DNA of 32,322 nucleotides from Acidobacteriota bacterium (GTDB lineage: Bacteria > Acidobacteriota > Terriglobia > Acidiferrales > UBA7541), in assembly GCA_003225295.1 (NCBI GenBank), contig QHYZ01000039.1, positions 1-32,322 on the forward strand, read 5' to 3'. The notes beneath the pieces are model-generated. The model worked only from the letters and a program-made list of their open reading frames with translations. It did not search any database and was not told the origin of the DNA. The position numbers and the translations under genes are program-made. This document shows, piece by piece, positions 7,144 through 14,895 of this stretch (the first letter of the stretch is position 1; every line of letters starts with the position of its first letter).

Positions 7144-8379
7144 ATGCATTTCTCGATGAGACTGCGTCTCTCCATGATGATGTTCCTGGAGTATTTCATT
7201 TGGGGCGCGTGGTACGTAACCCTAGGGACTTGGCTCGGCCGGCAGTTGCACTTTTCGGGCGAGGAGATTGGTTTGGCCGCTGGCACCACTGCATTGGGCG
7301 CCGTGGTTTCGCCGTTCCTCGTTGGCCTGATGGCCGATGAACTATTCGCCAATCAACGGCTGCTCGCGGCGGTGCACGGCATCGGCGGTATTCTCCTCTG
7401 GTTTGCTTCCACTCAAAAAGCGTTCGGCGCGATGTACGCAGTCTTGCTCATCTATTCGCTTTGCTACATGCCCACGATGGCGCTGACCAATGCGTTGGCG
7501 TTTCGGCAGATGAAGGATCCAAAGCAGGATTTCGGATCGATTCGCGTGCTGGGCACAGCTGGGTGGATTGTTGCAGGGCTGCTCATCGGTTACCTCCGCG
7601 TGGAGGCGACGGCCATTCCTATTCGTGTCGCAGGCGCAGCGTCTATATTGATGGCAGTCTACAGTCTGACGTTGCCGCACACGCCGCCTTTACGCGCTGC
7701 ACACGGATTCAAGCTCAGCAATATTTTTCCTGCTGAAGCCTTCACACTATTCAAAGACAGAAACTTTTCAGTTTTTGCTCTGGCTTCGTTCCTGATTTGC
7801 ATCCCACTGCAGTTCTACTACACCTTTACGAATCCCTTTCTGAACGAAATCGGAGTGCAAAACGCCGCGGGCAAAATGACCATGGGCCAGATGTCGGAGT
7901 TGCTCTTCATGGTAACGCTGCCCTGGTTTTTTCGCCGGATTGGCGTGAAGAATACGCTCGTGCTGGGCATGTTCGCCTGGGTCGTGCGCTACGTTTGCTT
8001 CGGCACCGGGAATAGCGGCAGCCTGGCGTGGCTACTCTATCTGGGGATTGTTCTCCACGGAGTGTGCTATGACTTTTTTTTCGTGAGCGGGCAAGTTTAC
8101 GTGGATCAAAAGGCGCCCGCGGCGTTGCGCGCCGCAGCGCAAGGCCTGATCACATTCATCACCTATGGGATCGGCATGTTCATCGGATCGTGGATTTGTG
8201 GCCGTGTTGTGGACGCCTACGTGAAATCTGCACCGACAGGCAACGTTCTGCATGATTGGCGTTCCATCTGGATGGTGCCAGCCATCGCGTCTGCGGTAGT
8301 CCTGCTGTTCTTCTGGGCTGGATTCCGGCGTGAAGAACGCACGCCCGAGGAACGTGCACCGGTCGCTGAACTACCGTGA
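7144..8379 (+). CDS. MFS permease, nucleoside:H+ symporter (NupG/XapB)-like
   Basis: A 411-residue integral membrane protein with about 12 hydrophobic segments. The N-terminus (MMMFLEYFIWGAWYVTLGTW) is the signature of the NupG/XapB nucleoside symporter family. Later features also fit: GFIRVLGT-like text (FGSIRVLGTAGWIVAGLLIG), a central loop and PAALRAAAQGLITFITYGIG. In Acidobacteriota and Bacteroidota such permeases often sit beside sugar isomerases and Gfo/Idh enzymes, so the substrate here may be a sugar or glycoside rather than a nucleoside. The ribosome site GAGGTGA lies 5 nt before the ATG. It is the last gene of the plus-strand cluster. Confidence 0.88.
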   Translation: MHFSMRLRLSMMMFLEYFIWGAWYVTLGTWLGRQLHFSGEEIGLAAGTTALGAVVSPFLVGLMADELFANQRLLAAVHGIGGILLWFASTQKAFGAMYAVLLIYSLCYMPTMALTNALAFRQMKDPKQDFGSIRVLGTAGWIVAGLLIGYLRVEATAIPIRVAGAASILMAVYSLTLPHTPPLRAAHGFKLSNIFPAEAFTLFKDRNFSVFALASFLICIPLQFYYTFTNPFLNEIGVQNAAGKMTMGQMSELLFMVTLPWFFRRIGVKNTLVLGMFAWVVRYVCFGTGNSGSLAWLLYLGIVLHGVCYDFFFVSGQVYVDQKAPAALRAAAQGLITFITYGIGMFIGSWICGRVVDAYVKSAPTGNVLHDWRSIWMVPAIASAVVLLFFWAGFRREERTPEERAPVAELP

Positions 8380-8565
8380 GCCGTTAGAGACTATCCGCAT
8401 CAGCGAATGAAAGAGGGAGCGCGATTTTCCTTTTCGCGCTTCCGCTCCGTCCCTGCCGAACCTGATGCAACATCGATGGCGCGTTCTTTCACCAGCGATC
8501 TGGCTATTTCAAAAAATTGGGGGTGAGGAGGCAGAAATCGGCCGGGCTGACTTTTAGGTTGGTTC

Positions 8566-8595
8566 GGGGAGCGCCCGATCGTGTGGACGCTCCCC
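8566..8595. terminator. Hairpin between convergent genes
   Basis: GGGGAGCG (8566-8573) pairs perfectly with CGCTCCCC (8588-8595) across a 14-nt loop. It lies between the convergent MFS and secreted-protein genes, so it could end transcription from either side. No clear T tract follows on either strand. The rest of the 8380-8620 gap shows nothing I recognise. Confidence 0.4.
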
Positions 8596-8620
8596 AAACA
8601 GGGTTGGTTTCTAGGCGGGG

Positions 8621-9706
8621 TTAGGATGCAGGACAAACAGGCCTAACGCTGATCGTTCCACTCCACGAAGCGGTGAAGTTTGAACCGCCGCCACCTCGGG
8701 CACCACCGGTGACGAACTTACCCCACGGCTGGCCAGTGGAGTCGGTCCCCTCCGGGGTTGCGGCATGGTCGCCATTGTTAAGTCCACAGGCATGTTGGTG
8801 CCCGGCCTTGACGTTAAGAGCGTTGTAGTTGGTGGTGAAGTTTGTGTAGACGGCTGCGCCCCACTTCCAGTTTATGGAAATACCGGATGCGCTGCTCGAC
8901 AACGTACCGTTCCATACCACTTGTGAGTTGACCCGGCCGCCCGCATTGGCGAAGCTGGCGGGCACCAGCCAGGCCAAGCCGGATAGGAAGATCTCATCGT
9001 CCCCGGAAACTGGGACCGTTGTCATCCACGTATTGGTTATTGTGTCGAAGGTGGTGGAAGTGCAGGTGGCACTGGGGGAAAAGGTAATCTGGGCGTTAGG
9101 GACTGCCAAATTGTAGGTCTGGTCGGCGGTAAAGTGGATAGTGGAGTTCGTCAAAGTTAGTGTCGCGCCCGTACTCGGGACGCCGCTCGCGGTGAAATTA
9201 GCGTTGAACCAGATGTAGTCCCCTCCGCTGATGGGGGTGCCATTGAAGTTCGAGCTGTTCGACGTTTGTGCAGGACAGCCAGGCGGAGTTTGCGACGGAC
9301 AAGTAAAGGTTGGGTTTGCAAAAGAGATCGCTATAGTGTTGAACGTATCTCCGCTGCCGTCGACTAACGTGGCAGAGCCCGACACGGAGTAACCGCCGCT
9401 CAAGGGTCCGACCGGTTTCGTCACCGACGCACTGAAGTTTCCACTGGCATCGGGCGAAACCTGAATCGAATCGCTGATGGTAAACGCTGAGCCAGAAGAC
9501 GGCGTAAGAGTTATGATGTAGTTGACGGAGTAATTGACGCCCACGAAAGTGGCGTTGTCCCCGGCGACGCTGATGGTATAACTACTGCAAGTCCCGCTCA
9601 CGGAAGCTGAGGTTATTTCATGGGCCGAGGCGGGTATCAGCCCTACAGTGAAGAGCGCGAGGAACACCGCACAGACTGCTAGACGCTTGGTCCTCTTATG
9701 ACGCAT
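8621..9706 (-). CDS. Secreted Ser/Thr-rich protein, function unknown
   Basis: A 361-residue protein with a classical Sec signal peptide: KRTK basic region, hydrophobic core, and a cleavage-like ASA before HEIT at about residue 29. The mature protein is rich in Ser, Thr, Gly and Asn, contains Cys pairs (for example TCPSQTPPGCPA) and shows repeated beta-strand-like segments such as SGNFSASVTKPVGPLSGGYS, suggesting Ig-like or all-beta domains. AAAGGGAGG precedes the ATG. Such proteins are common in Acidobacteriota secretomes, but I cannot assign a family. No operon partner is seen. Confidence 0.72.
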   Translation of the reverse strand: MRHKRTKRLAVCAVFLALFTVGLIPASAHEITSASVSGTCSSYTISVAGDNATFVGVNYSVNYIITLTPSSGSAFTISDSIQVSPDASGNFSASVTKPVGPLSGGYSVSGSATLVDGSGDTFNTIAISFANPTFTCPSQTPPGCPAQTSNSSNFNGTPISGGDYIWFNANFTASGVPSTGATLTLTNSTIHFTADQTYNLAVPNAQITFSPSATCTSTTFDTITNTWMTTVPVSGDDEIFLSGLAWLVPASFANAGGRVNSQVVWNGTLSSSASGISINWKWGAAVYTNFTTNYNALNVKAGHQHACGLNNGDHAATPEGTDSTGQPWGKFVTGGARGGGGSNFTASWSGTISVRPVCPAS

Positions 9707-9879
9707 AGTCCTCCCTTTCTATGAGATATGTCCTTGACCGAACTGCTTGAAGTTCCTGGAGTAAGCCGCGCTTTGCGCGCCGGGATAAACCGGCATGTTG
9801 TAGGGGATGCAAGAGCCTACAGGAAAGGAAGTAGCGAATCCATCTTGACCTCGAGTCTTGCAGGGGACATCGTGAGATG

Positions 9880-10300
9880 TTTCTTGAACCAGTCGAACAG
9901 GGGAGGGAGACCTGCTGCGGAGGTTGGAGAGGGAAGGGCATAGGCGAGAGAGAACATCGTTCAGTCGCACATGCACCCGACACTGAGTGGGAAACGCATG
10001 TCCCAGAGGTTGGACGGTGTGCGGAAGGTAGCAAAGGAAAGAAAGTAAGAGCGGTTCACCGCTCCACCATCTCAACGTTGATTTTTTCGGCGACAGCTTC
10101 TACGCGCTTCAGCGTAAGGCTTCGCCCGGAGTGGACGGCGTAACGTGGCAGGTGTATGAATCCGCGCTGAAGGGTCGACTCGTCGATCTGCACAGCCGGG
10201 TGCACCGTGCAGCGTACCGGCCAAAACCGTCAAGACGAGTCTTTATGCCGAAGGCTGACGGGCGGCAACGTCCGTTGGGCGTCGCGGCGCTGCTCTGCTG
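9880..10300 (+). pseudogene. Group II intron reverse transcriptase/maturase, N-terminal remnant
   Basis: Translation from about 10041 gives LHHLNVDFFGDSFYALQRKA, SPGVDGVTWQVYESAL, then VHRAAYRPKPSRRVFMPKAD and GRQRPLGVAAL. These are the conserved N-terminal and RT-0/RT-1 regions of LtrA-like group II intron proteins (compare PGVDGVTW and PKxDGRxRPLG). Upstream, another frame encodes SQRLDGVRKVAKERK before the ERFTA-like segment, so there is at least one frameshift near 10050-10062. Homology stops abruptly after GVAAL (about 10298); the catalytic YADD region, maturase and endonuclease domains are missing. The sequence at 9770-9880 may be decayed intron RNA. It is clearly non-functional. Confidence 0.8.
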
Positions 10301-10309
10301 CATCCAGAT

Positions 10310-10995
10310 TCGCTACGGTGAAGTGAGTCGTAAGCACTCGCGCGTCGCGCCGGTCCACATTGACTTCGATCTTTCGCAATTTGTGCGAGGTCTTCGGCAG
10401 GTAATACGCCAGTGTGTATTCCGATTCCAGCAGATTTGAAACGGCTTTCAGCGCGTCTTGTAATCCGTTTTCCGACTTCGGAATTGAATGTCTCCGCGCC
10501 CGCTTCCTTCGCTAGCCGATAGACACAACATCGGGATTGTCGATGTCATGGCCCGTCACGGGCGCGACTTTCGGTTCGAAGTGATCGAAAAAACGGAACT
10601 CCGGTCGGCTCGGTAACCCGATCAGGAAGAGCTGAGCCCGCTGCGACCGTACAAGATCAATTAGCTGATCGAGCCGGCTGTGCTCGTCAACACCATCCGT
10701 GATCACGATAACAGCTTGTATCCGACTGCTGGAACTCCGAGATGACATATAGCGGTTGCAAATGCGTCGTACACAGTTGACTCGGACCCGCCCGCACTCG
10801 GTACTGTCAGTGGGTCGGGATTCGAAACCTGTTTTTCCGTGATCTGTTCGAAAGGCACCGTCCATTCCGTGAAATCCATTGCCCAGATTTTTCAACTGTC
10901 ATTTCCTTCACCGTCTCATCAGCTGACTTAACTGCTCGAGCGACTTCCCTTGACCCCGCAAGCTGCGGCGCAAACTCAGCCGACGCATTTGGTGT
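10310..10995 (-). pseudogene. VWFA-related (acidobacterial) exported protein, decayed
   Basis: Minus-strand fragments in different frames together rebuild the C-terminal half of an acidobacterial VWFA-related protein: MDFTEWTVPFEQITEKQV, AGGSESTVYDAFATA, IQAVIVITDGVDEHSRLDQL, LAKEAGAETF, and SENGLQDALKAVSNLLESEY followed by TLAYYLPK and KLRKIEVNV. At least three frame changes are needed (near 10730, 10515 and 10480) and the N-terminal export signal and MIDAS DxSxS strand are not found. The intact paralogue at 22833-23837 shows the same order of segments. It abuts the intron remnant tail to tail. Confidence 0.75.
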
Positions 10996-11064
10996 GATTG
11001 TTCCCTCTCTTCCCGGATACGGTTTCTCAGACCGCCCACGGAATCTGGGGTAAACACATTTGGC

Positions 11065-11193
11065 ATCGCCGACATATGGATGGAGCTCATGAAGGAGCTG
11101 GGCTACGAGCGGCTGGCAGCACAAGGAGGAGACTGGGGTGCGGATGTGACCACGCTTCTGGGGTGGAGCAAGCGCCATCGGCCACATGGGTAA
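11065..11193 (+). pseudogene. Epoxide hydrolase (alpha/beta hydrolase) fragment
   Basis: A short plus-strand stretch encodes IADIWMELMKELGYERLAAQ directly followed by GGDWGADVTTLLG. This is the nucleophile-elbow region of EHN-type epoxide hydrolases, whose GGDWG contains the nucleophilic Asp. Neither the upstream HGWPGS part nor the downstream cap domain is seen and the frame closes at 11193, so this is an isolated fragment of about 40 residues. Confidence 0.6.
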
Positions 11194-11317
11194 GTCCGGA
11201 ACTCGGAAAAGTGTCGGGCCAGCTTTTGCGTCGTAATCCACACATGTGCGAGATCGCTGTTAATCAGAAGGCATTAGGTCCAAATAATTTACCTTCGGAC
11301 GGGTAAGCTCGGATTCG

Positions 11318-11707
11318 CTAGATGCGTTTGCCCCTGAGGAATCGGCGGACGCTCCAAGTGCCGTCACCCCGCGAAGCGATGTAGAGAAAGACAAAACAGA
11401 ACAGCACGGCGAGTTCGCCGTGATTGCGGATTGGCCAGAAGCCATGTGGCGCGTGGCCCAGGAAATAGCCGGTGGCCATTTCACCGCTGGCGATAAACGC
11501 AGCAAAGACCGTGAACACCCCGAGGGCAATGAGCAGGCCTCCGAAAAACTCGATGATCCCGGCGGCGAGCATCAGGGGGACGTGCCGCATCGCGGGGCCG
11601 CCGAGAACGCCAAAAAGCTTCTGAGCGCCGTGGCAGGCAAACAAGAAGCCTGCCATCAGGCGCATCAGGCTGTAAAGATGGTCCGAGAATCTGTTCAGGA
11701 ATGGCAT
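11318..11707 (-). CDS. DoxX-family membrane protein
   Basis: A 129-residue membrane protein with four predicted helices. The N-terminal part LYSLMRLMAGFLFACHGAQK and LFGVLGG, then EFFGGLLIALGVFTVFAAF and MATGYFLGHAPHGFWPI, are typical of the DoxX family, including the short acidic/amide loop before helix 4 (NHGELAVLF). The role of DoxX proteins is varied (thiosulfate or quinone-linked redox, membrane stress). The gene stands alone in a region of pseudogenes, with an only weak ribosome site (GAGG) before the ATG. It seems intact in length for the family. Confidence 0.88.
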   Translation of the reverse strand: MPFLNRFSDHLYSLMRLMAGFLFACHGAQKLFGVLGGPAMRHVPLMLAAGIIEFFGGLLIALGVFTVFAAFIASGEMATGYFLGHAPHGFWPIRNHGELAVLFCFVFLYIASRGDGTWSVRRFLRGKRI

Positions 11708-12164
11708 AGTTGAGCCTCGCGATCGCCGGAAGTTTCTCTGAATACGAGGCCAGAAGCCTACATGCCCCCAGTGTGATGCGCAAGGCTCCTCTGGCCCTGG
11801 TCAGATCTGCGAACGGCTGACGTATTGATACCGCTCGCCTAAGTCCCGGTAACCGGAGATCCGATTACCGCAGTGGCGTATCGGTCCACCGTAGCTTGCT
11901 TGACGCCGGGGTGAGCATGAAGAACCAGCCGCATGATTCCGAATGGTCGAACTTCGCTGGTGGGTCGGCCCAGTTTGCTACATTGTCCGGTAATTCCAAG
12001 CGAAGGCGGGACTTGCGTTCATCTCAACCGCATGCGTTATCTCGCCAACCATCTTCGATATTCGCGGAATTGGCGTAGATGTGAAGTGCGGCAAATGGCG
12101 CTGGTTTCTCTTGATTGCACACTGGAGCCACAAGGAAGAACACCAATTGGACCAGCACTCACGG
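11708..12164. other. Intergenic region without recognised gene
   Basis: About 450 nt between the DoxX start and the end of the ADOP permease. Short open frames on both strands overlap each other and lack ribosome sites and known domains. A small inverted repeat, CGGTAA...TTACCG, occurs near 11850-11870. Promoter elements of the DoxX gene should lie at the left end. Confidence 0.35.
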
Positions 12165-14603
12165 TCATTCATACCTCAGCGCTACCAATGGGTCGACACG
12201 CATCGCGCGTCGCGCTGGCACCCAGCAGGCGAGAAAACCGACCAACAGGAGCAGCACAACAACGGAGAAGAGCGTCAGCGGATCGTGCGGCGAAACTCCC
12301 CAGAGTTGATTGGACAGTATTCGGGCGATCGCAAGGCTGGCGGCTAAGCCGATTCCGATGCCCAGAAGGATTAACCGCGCACCGAAGCGGAAGACCAAAA
12401 GGAGGACGTCTGCCGATGCAGCGCCGAGGGCCTTACGCACACCGATTTCGTGGGTTCGTTGCGAGACGGCGTTTGAGACGACGCCGTAAACTCCCACGAC
12501 GGCTAAGGTCAGCCCCAAGGCGGCGAAAACCGCGAATAGGACAACACTGAAGCGAGGGCCAGCGTACTCCCAATCGTTCAGGAGCGAGTTTACGGTGCGC
12601 ACGTCAGTGACGGGCTGGTTGGGGTCGAGCGCGTAGACCTGCTCGGTAACTGCTTTTGCGAGGGAGGTTGGGTCAGTGTTCGTCAAGACCGCGAGGTAAT
12701 TGGCCGTGCCGGTGATTGTGTAGGGGATATACAGCTCGGGTGCAATCTCGCTGGTGAGGCCGCGGTTCACCGCGTCTTTAACGACACCCACAATCTGGAA
12801 AGCGTTATCCGTGATATTGGAGGGAGCGGTGGCGAGACGCGGAATACTGGCAAGGCGGCCGAGCGGGTCGCTATTTGGAAGATACCTGCGAACGAAACTC
12901 TGATTAGCAATGGCCAAGTGGCTACGAGAGGCAAGTTCGTTGTCGGTGAAGAGACGTCCCTCGACGAGGGCAATGCCGAACACTTTGGTGTAGTCGCGGC
13001 TTACTTGATGGATGACGACTGGACTAGTGTCCGTCTGAGTGACGCCTGAAATTTCAACGGAGGTCTCCATGCCTCCGAAGAAAGGGTGCATTCCGGCGTT
13101 GATCCCCGCCGCGTCAACGCCTGGCAAGTGCTCGACCCGCCGAAGCAACTCCTCGAAAAAAGCAGTACGGTGCGCGGCATCGGCGTAACGCTGAGTTGAG
13201 AGGGGCACTCGCAAGGTGAGAAGGCGGTCGGCGCGAATACCGAGATTTACATTTTGGATGGCGAGCACGGTACGAATCATCAGAGTCGCCCCGACGAGCA
13301 GTACGAGCGAAAGGGCGACTTCGGCGACGACCATGGCGTTACTTGCGAATACCTGACGAATTCCGGCGCCGATGCCCCGGCCGCTCTCCTTGAGAGCGGC
13401 GACAAGTTGTCCGCGGCTGACATGCAGCGCGGGCGTCAGACCGAACACGAGTGCAGTGAAGAAGGAGATACCGAGGCTAAACAGGAGGACCGGCCGGTCG
13501 ATGACGATTTGGGACTCGTCCGGAATCGAGCCCGGAGGCACGACGGCAATGATGGCGCGCAAGACGCCGAAAGCCATGACCGCTCCGAGAGCGCCTGCGA
13601 GGGTTGAAAGCAACAGGCTTTCGGTCAGCAACTGACGGACGAGTCGCGCGCGCGTGGCTCCGAGCGAAGCCCGCAACGCGATTTCGCGTTGGCGAGAGAT
13701 TGCGCGAGAGAGCAGGAGGTTCGAGACGTTGGCGCAGGCGATGAGCAACAGCAGGCCGACGGCGCCGAAAAGAATCCATAACACCTCGCGGATGCCGCTC
13801 GGAAAGGTTTCTTTAAAGGAAAGCAGACCAACGCGCCATTTTTCGGGAAAGGCCGTAGGTTCGCGCTGTTTCAGGTCGGCAATGATGGGAAGTAGGTCAG
13901 GTTCGGATTTTGCGGGCGTGACTCCTGGCTTGAGGCGACCGAGCAAATGCACGTAACGTACGCCTTCCGGGAGTTGTCCGCGATGGAAGATTGTGGGCAG
14001 ATAGACATCGGCACCACGGAACATAAAGCGCGGCGGCATCACCCCGATAATTGTTCGAGTGGTTTCGTTGAGAGGCATCTGCCTCCCGAGCACGGTGGGA
14101 TCGGCGCCGAACTGGCGATTCCAGAACTTGTAGCCCAAAACCGCGACGGATGGAGCCCCTGGCACGGCATCCGCTGGCGTAGGAGTGCGGCCGATGAGGG
14201 GGGGCACGCCCATCACCTCAAAGGCGTTCATGGTGCAGACATTGCCGCGAAGGCGCTGTGGCTCGCCTTGACTGCTCCACAAGACGTCACTGATGGTGGA
14301 AGCAATGACACCTTCAAAAATCGTATTGCGCTCAGCGATTTCCAGGAATTGATCGACGGTATAACCGACGCGGTATCCGGACTGGTCGGGGGACCAGATT
14401 TTCACACTCATAAGACTGTCCACGTCGCGGTAAGGAAAGGGATTCAGGACCACACCGTAGATAACGCTGTACATGGCCGTCGCCGCCATGATGCCGAGTG
14501 CCAGCGAGAGTATGGCAATCGCGCTGAAGCCAGGAGATTTGCGGAGTATGCGCACGCCATAACGAAAGTCTTGGAGGAAACTTTGTATGATCGGTTCACT
14601 CAT
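12165..14603 (-). CDS. Orphan ABC transporter permease, ADOP/MacB-FtsX type
   Basis: An 812-residue membrane protein of the acidobacterial duplicated orphan permease type. After QDFRYGVRILRKSPGFSAIA comes helix 1, then a MacB periplasmic core domain (about residues 40-270), FtsX domain 1 (ANVSNLLLSRAISRQREIAL, LRASLGATRARLVRQLLTES), a second periplasmic domain, and FtsX domain 2 ending in ARRAMRVDPLVALRYE. No ATPase gene is adjacent. Relatives move substrates across or out of the inner membrane or transmit mechanical force with a partner ATPase; here the substrate is unknown. The start may be ATG 14603 or the in-frame ATG at 14633; neither has a strong ribosome site. The usual PadR-linked N-terminal extension is absent. 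Confidence 0.9.
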   Translation of the reverse strand: MSEPIIQSFLQDFRYGVRILRKSPGFSAIAILSLALGIMAATAMYSVIYGVVLNPFPYRDVDSLMSVKIWSPDQSGYRVGYTVDQFLEIAERNTIFEGVIASTISDVLWSSQGEPQRLRGNVCTMNAFEVMGVPPLIGRTPTPADAVPGAPSVAVLGYKFWNRQFGADPTVLGRQMPLNETTRTIIGVMPPRFMFRGADVYLPTIFHRGQLPEGVRYVHLLGRLKPGVTPAKSEPDLLPIIADLKQREPTAFPEKWRVGLLSFKETFPSGIREVLWILFGAVGLLLLIACANVSNLLLSRAISRQREIALRASLGATRARLVRQLLTESLLLSTLAGALGAVMAFGVLRAIIAVVPPGSIPDESQIVIDRPVLLFSLGISFFTALVFGLTPALHVSRGQLVAALKESGRGIGAGIRQVFASNAMVVAEVALSLVLLVGATLMIRTVLAIQNVNLGIRADRLLTLRVPLSTQRYADAAHRTAFFEELLRRVEHLPGVDAAGINAGMHPFFGGMETSVEISGVTQTDTSPVVIHQVSRDYTKVFGIALVEGRLFTDNELASRSHLAIANQSFVRRYLPNSDPLGRLASIPRLATAPSNITDNAFQIVGVVKDAVNRGLTSEIAPELYIPYTITGTANYLAVLTNTDPTSLAKAVTEQVYALDPNQPVTDVRTVNSLLNDWEYAGPRFSVVLFAVFAALGLTLAVVGVYGVVSNAVSQRTHEIGVRKALGAASADVLLLVFRFGARLILLGIGIGLAASLAIARILSNQLWGVSPHDPLTLFSVVVLLLLVGFLACWVPARRAMRVDPLVALRYE

Positions 14604-14734
14604 TTCGGTTGCGCCAGTTCTTATGCGGGGCATGCGACCATTTTACTGCGGTCTGCCCAAGCTGTCAGTGCCCGATAAGAGTGCTAAGCGGAAAAGTGTG
14701 TGACGTATATTCCGGTCTGAAGAACTGCGAACAT

Positions 14735-14866
14735 GTTGAACAATCGTTTTCTGCCAAGTTGCAGAAGAGTCATAAGGGCGGATGGACCTATGTGGTCTGG
14801 CAGAATTCGGTCAAGTTTCTCGGCACACGTGGCCTGAAGTTGGCTAAAAATGGCAACGAAAGATTA
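14735..14866 (+). pseudogene. DUF1905-like N-terminal fragment
   Basis: Between two minus-strand ADOP genes the plus strand encodes VEQSFSAKLQKSHKGGWTYV immediately followed by VWQNSVKFLGTRGLKLAKNG. This matches the opening of DUF1905 proteins (consensus like F-x-A-x-L, KGGWTYVVWP, FFGTRGLVKV). The match ends there and the frame runs out at 14905 without the rest of the barrel, so it is a truncated remnant of about 44 residues. Confidence 0.55.
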
Positions 14867-14895
14867 TATGAAAAAGGATGCGTAACGTGTGCGCT

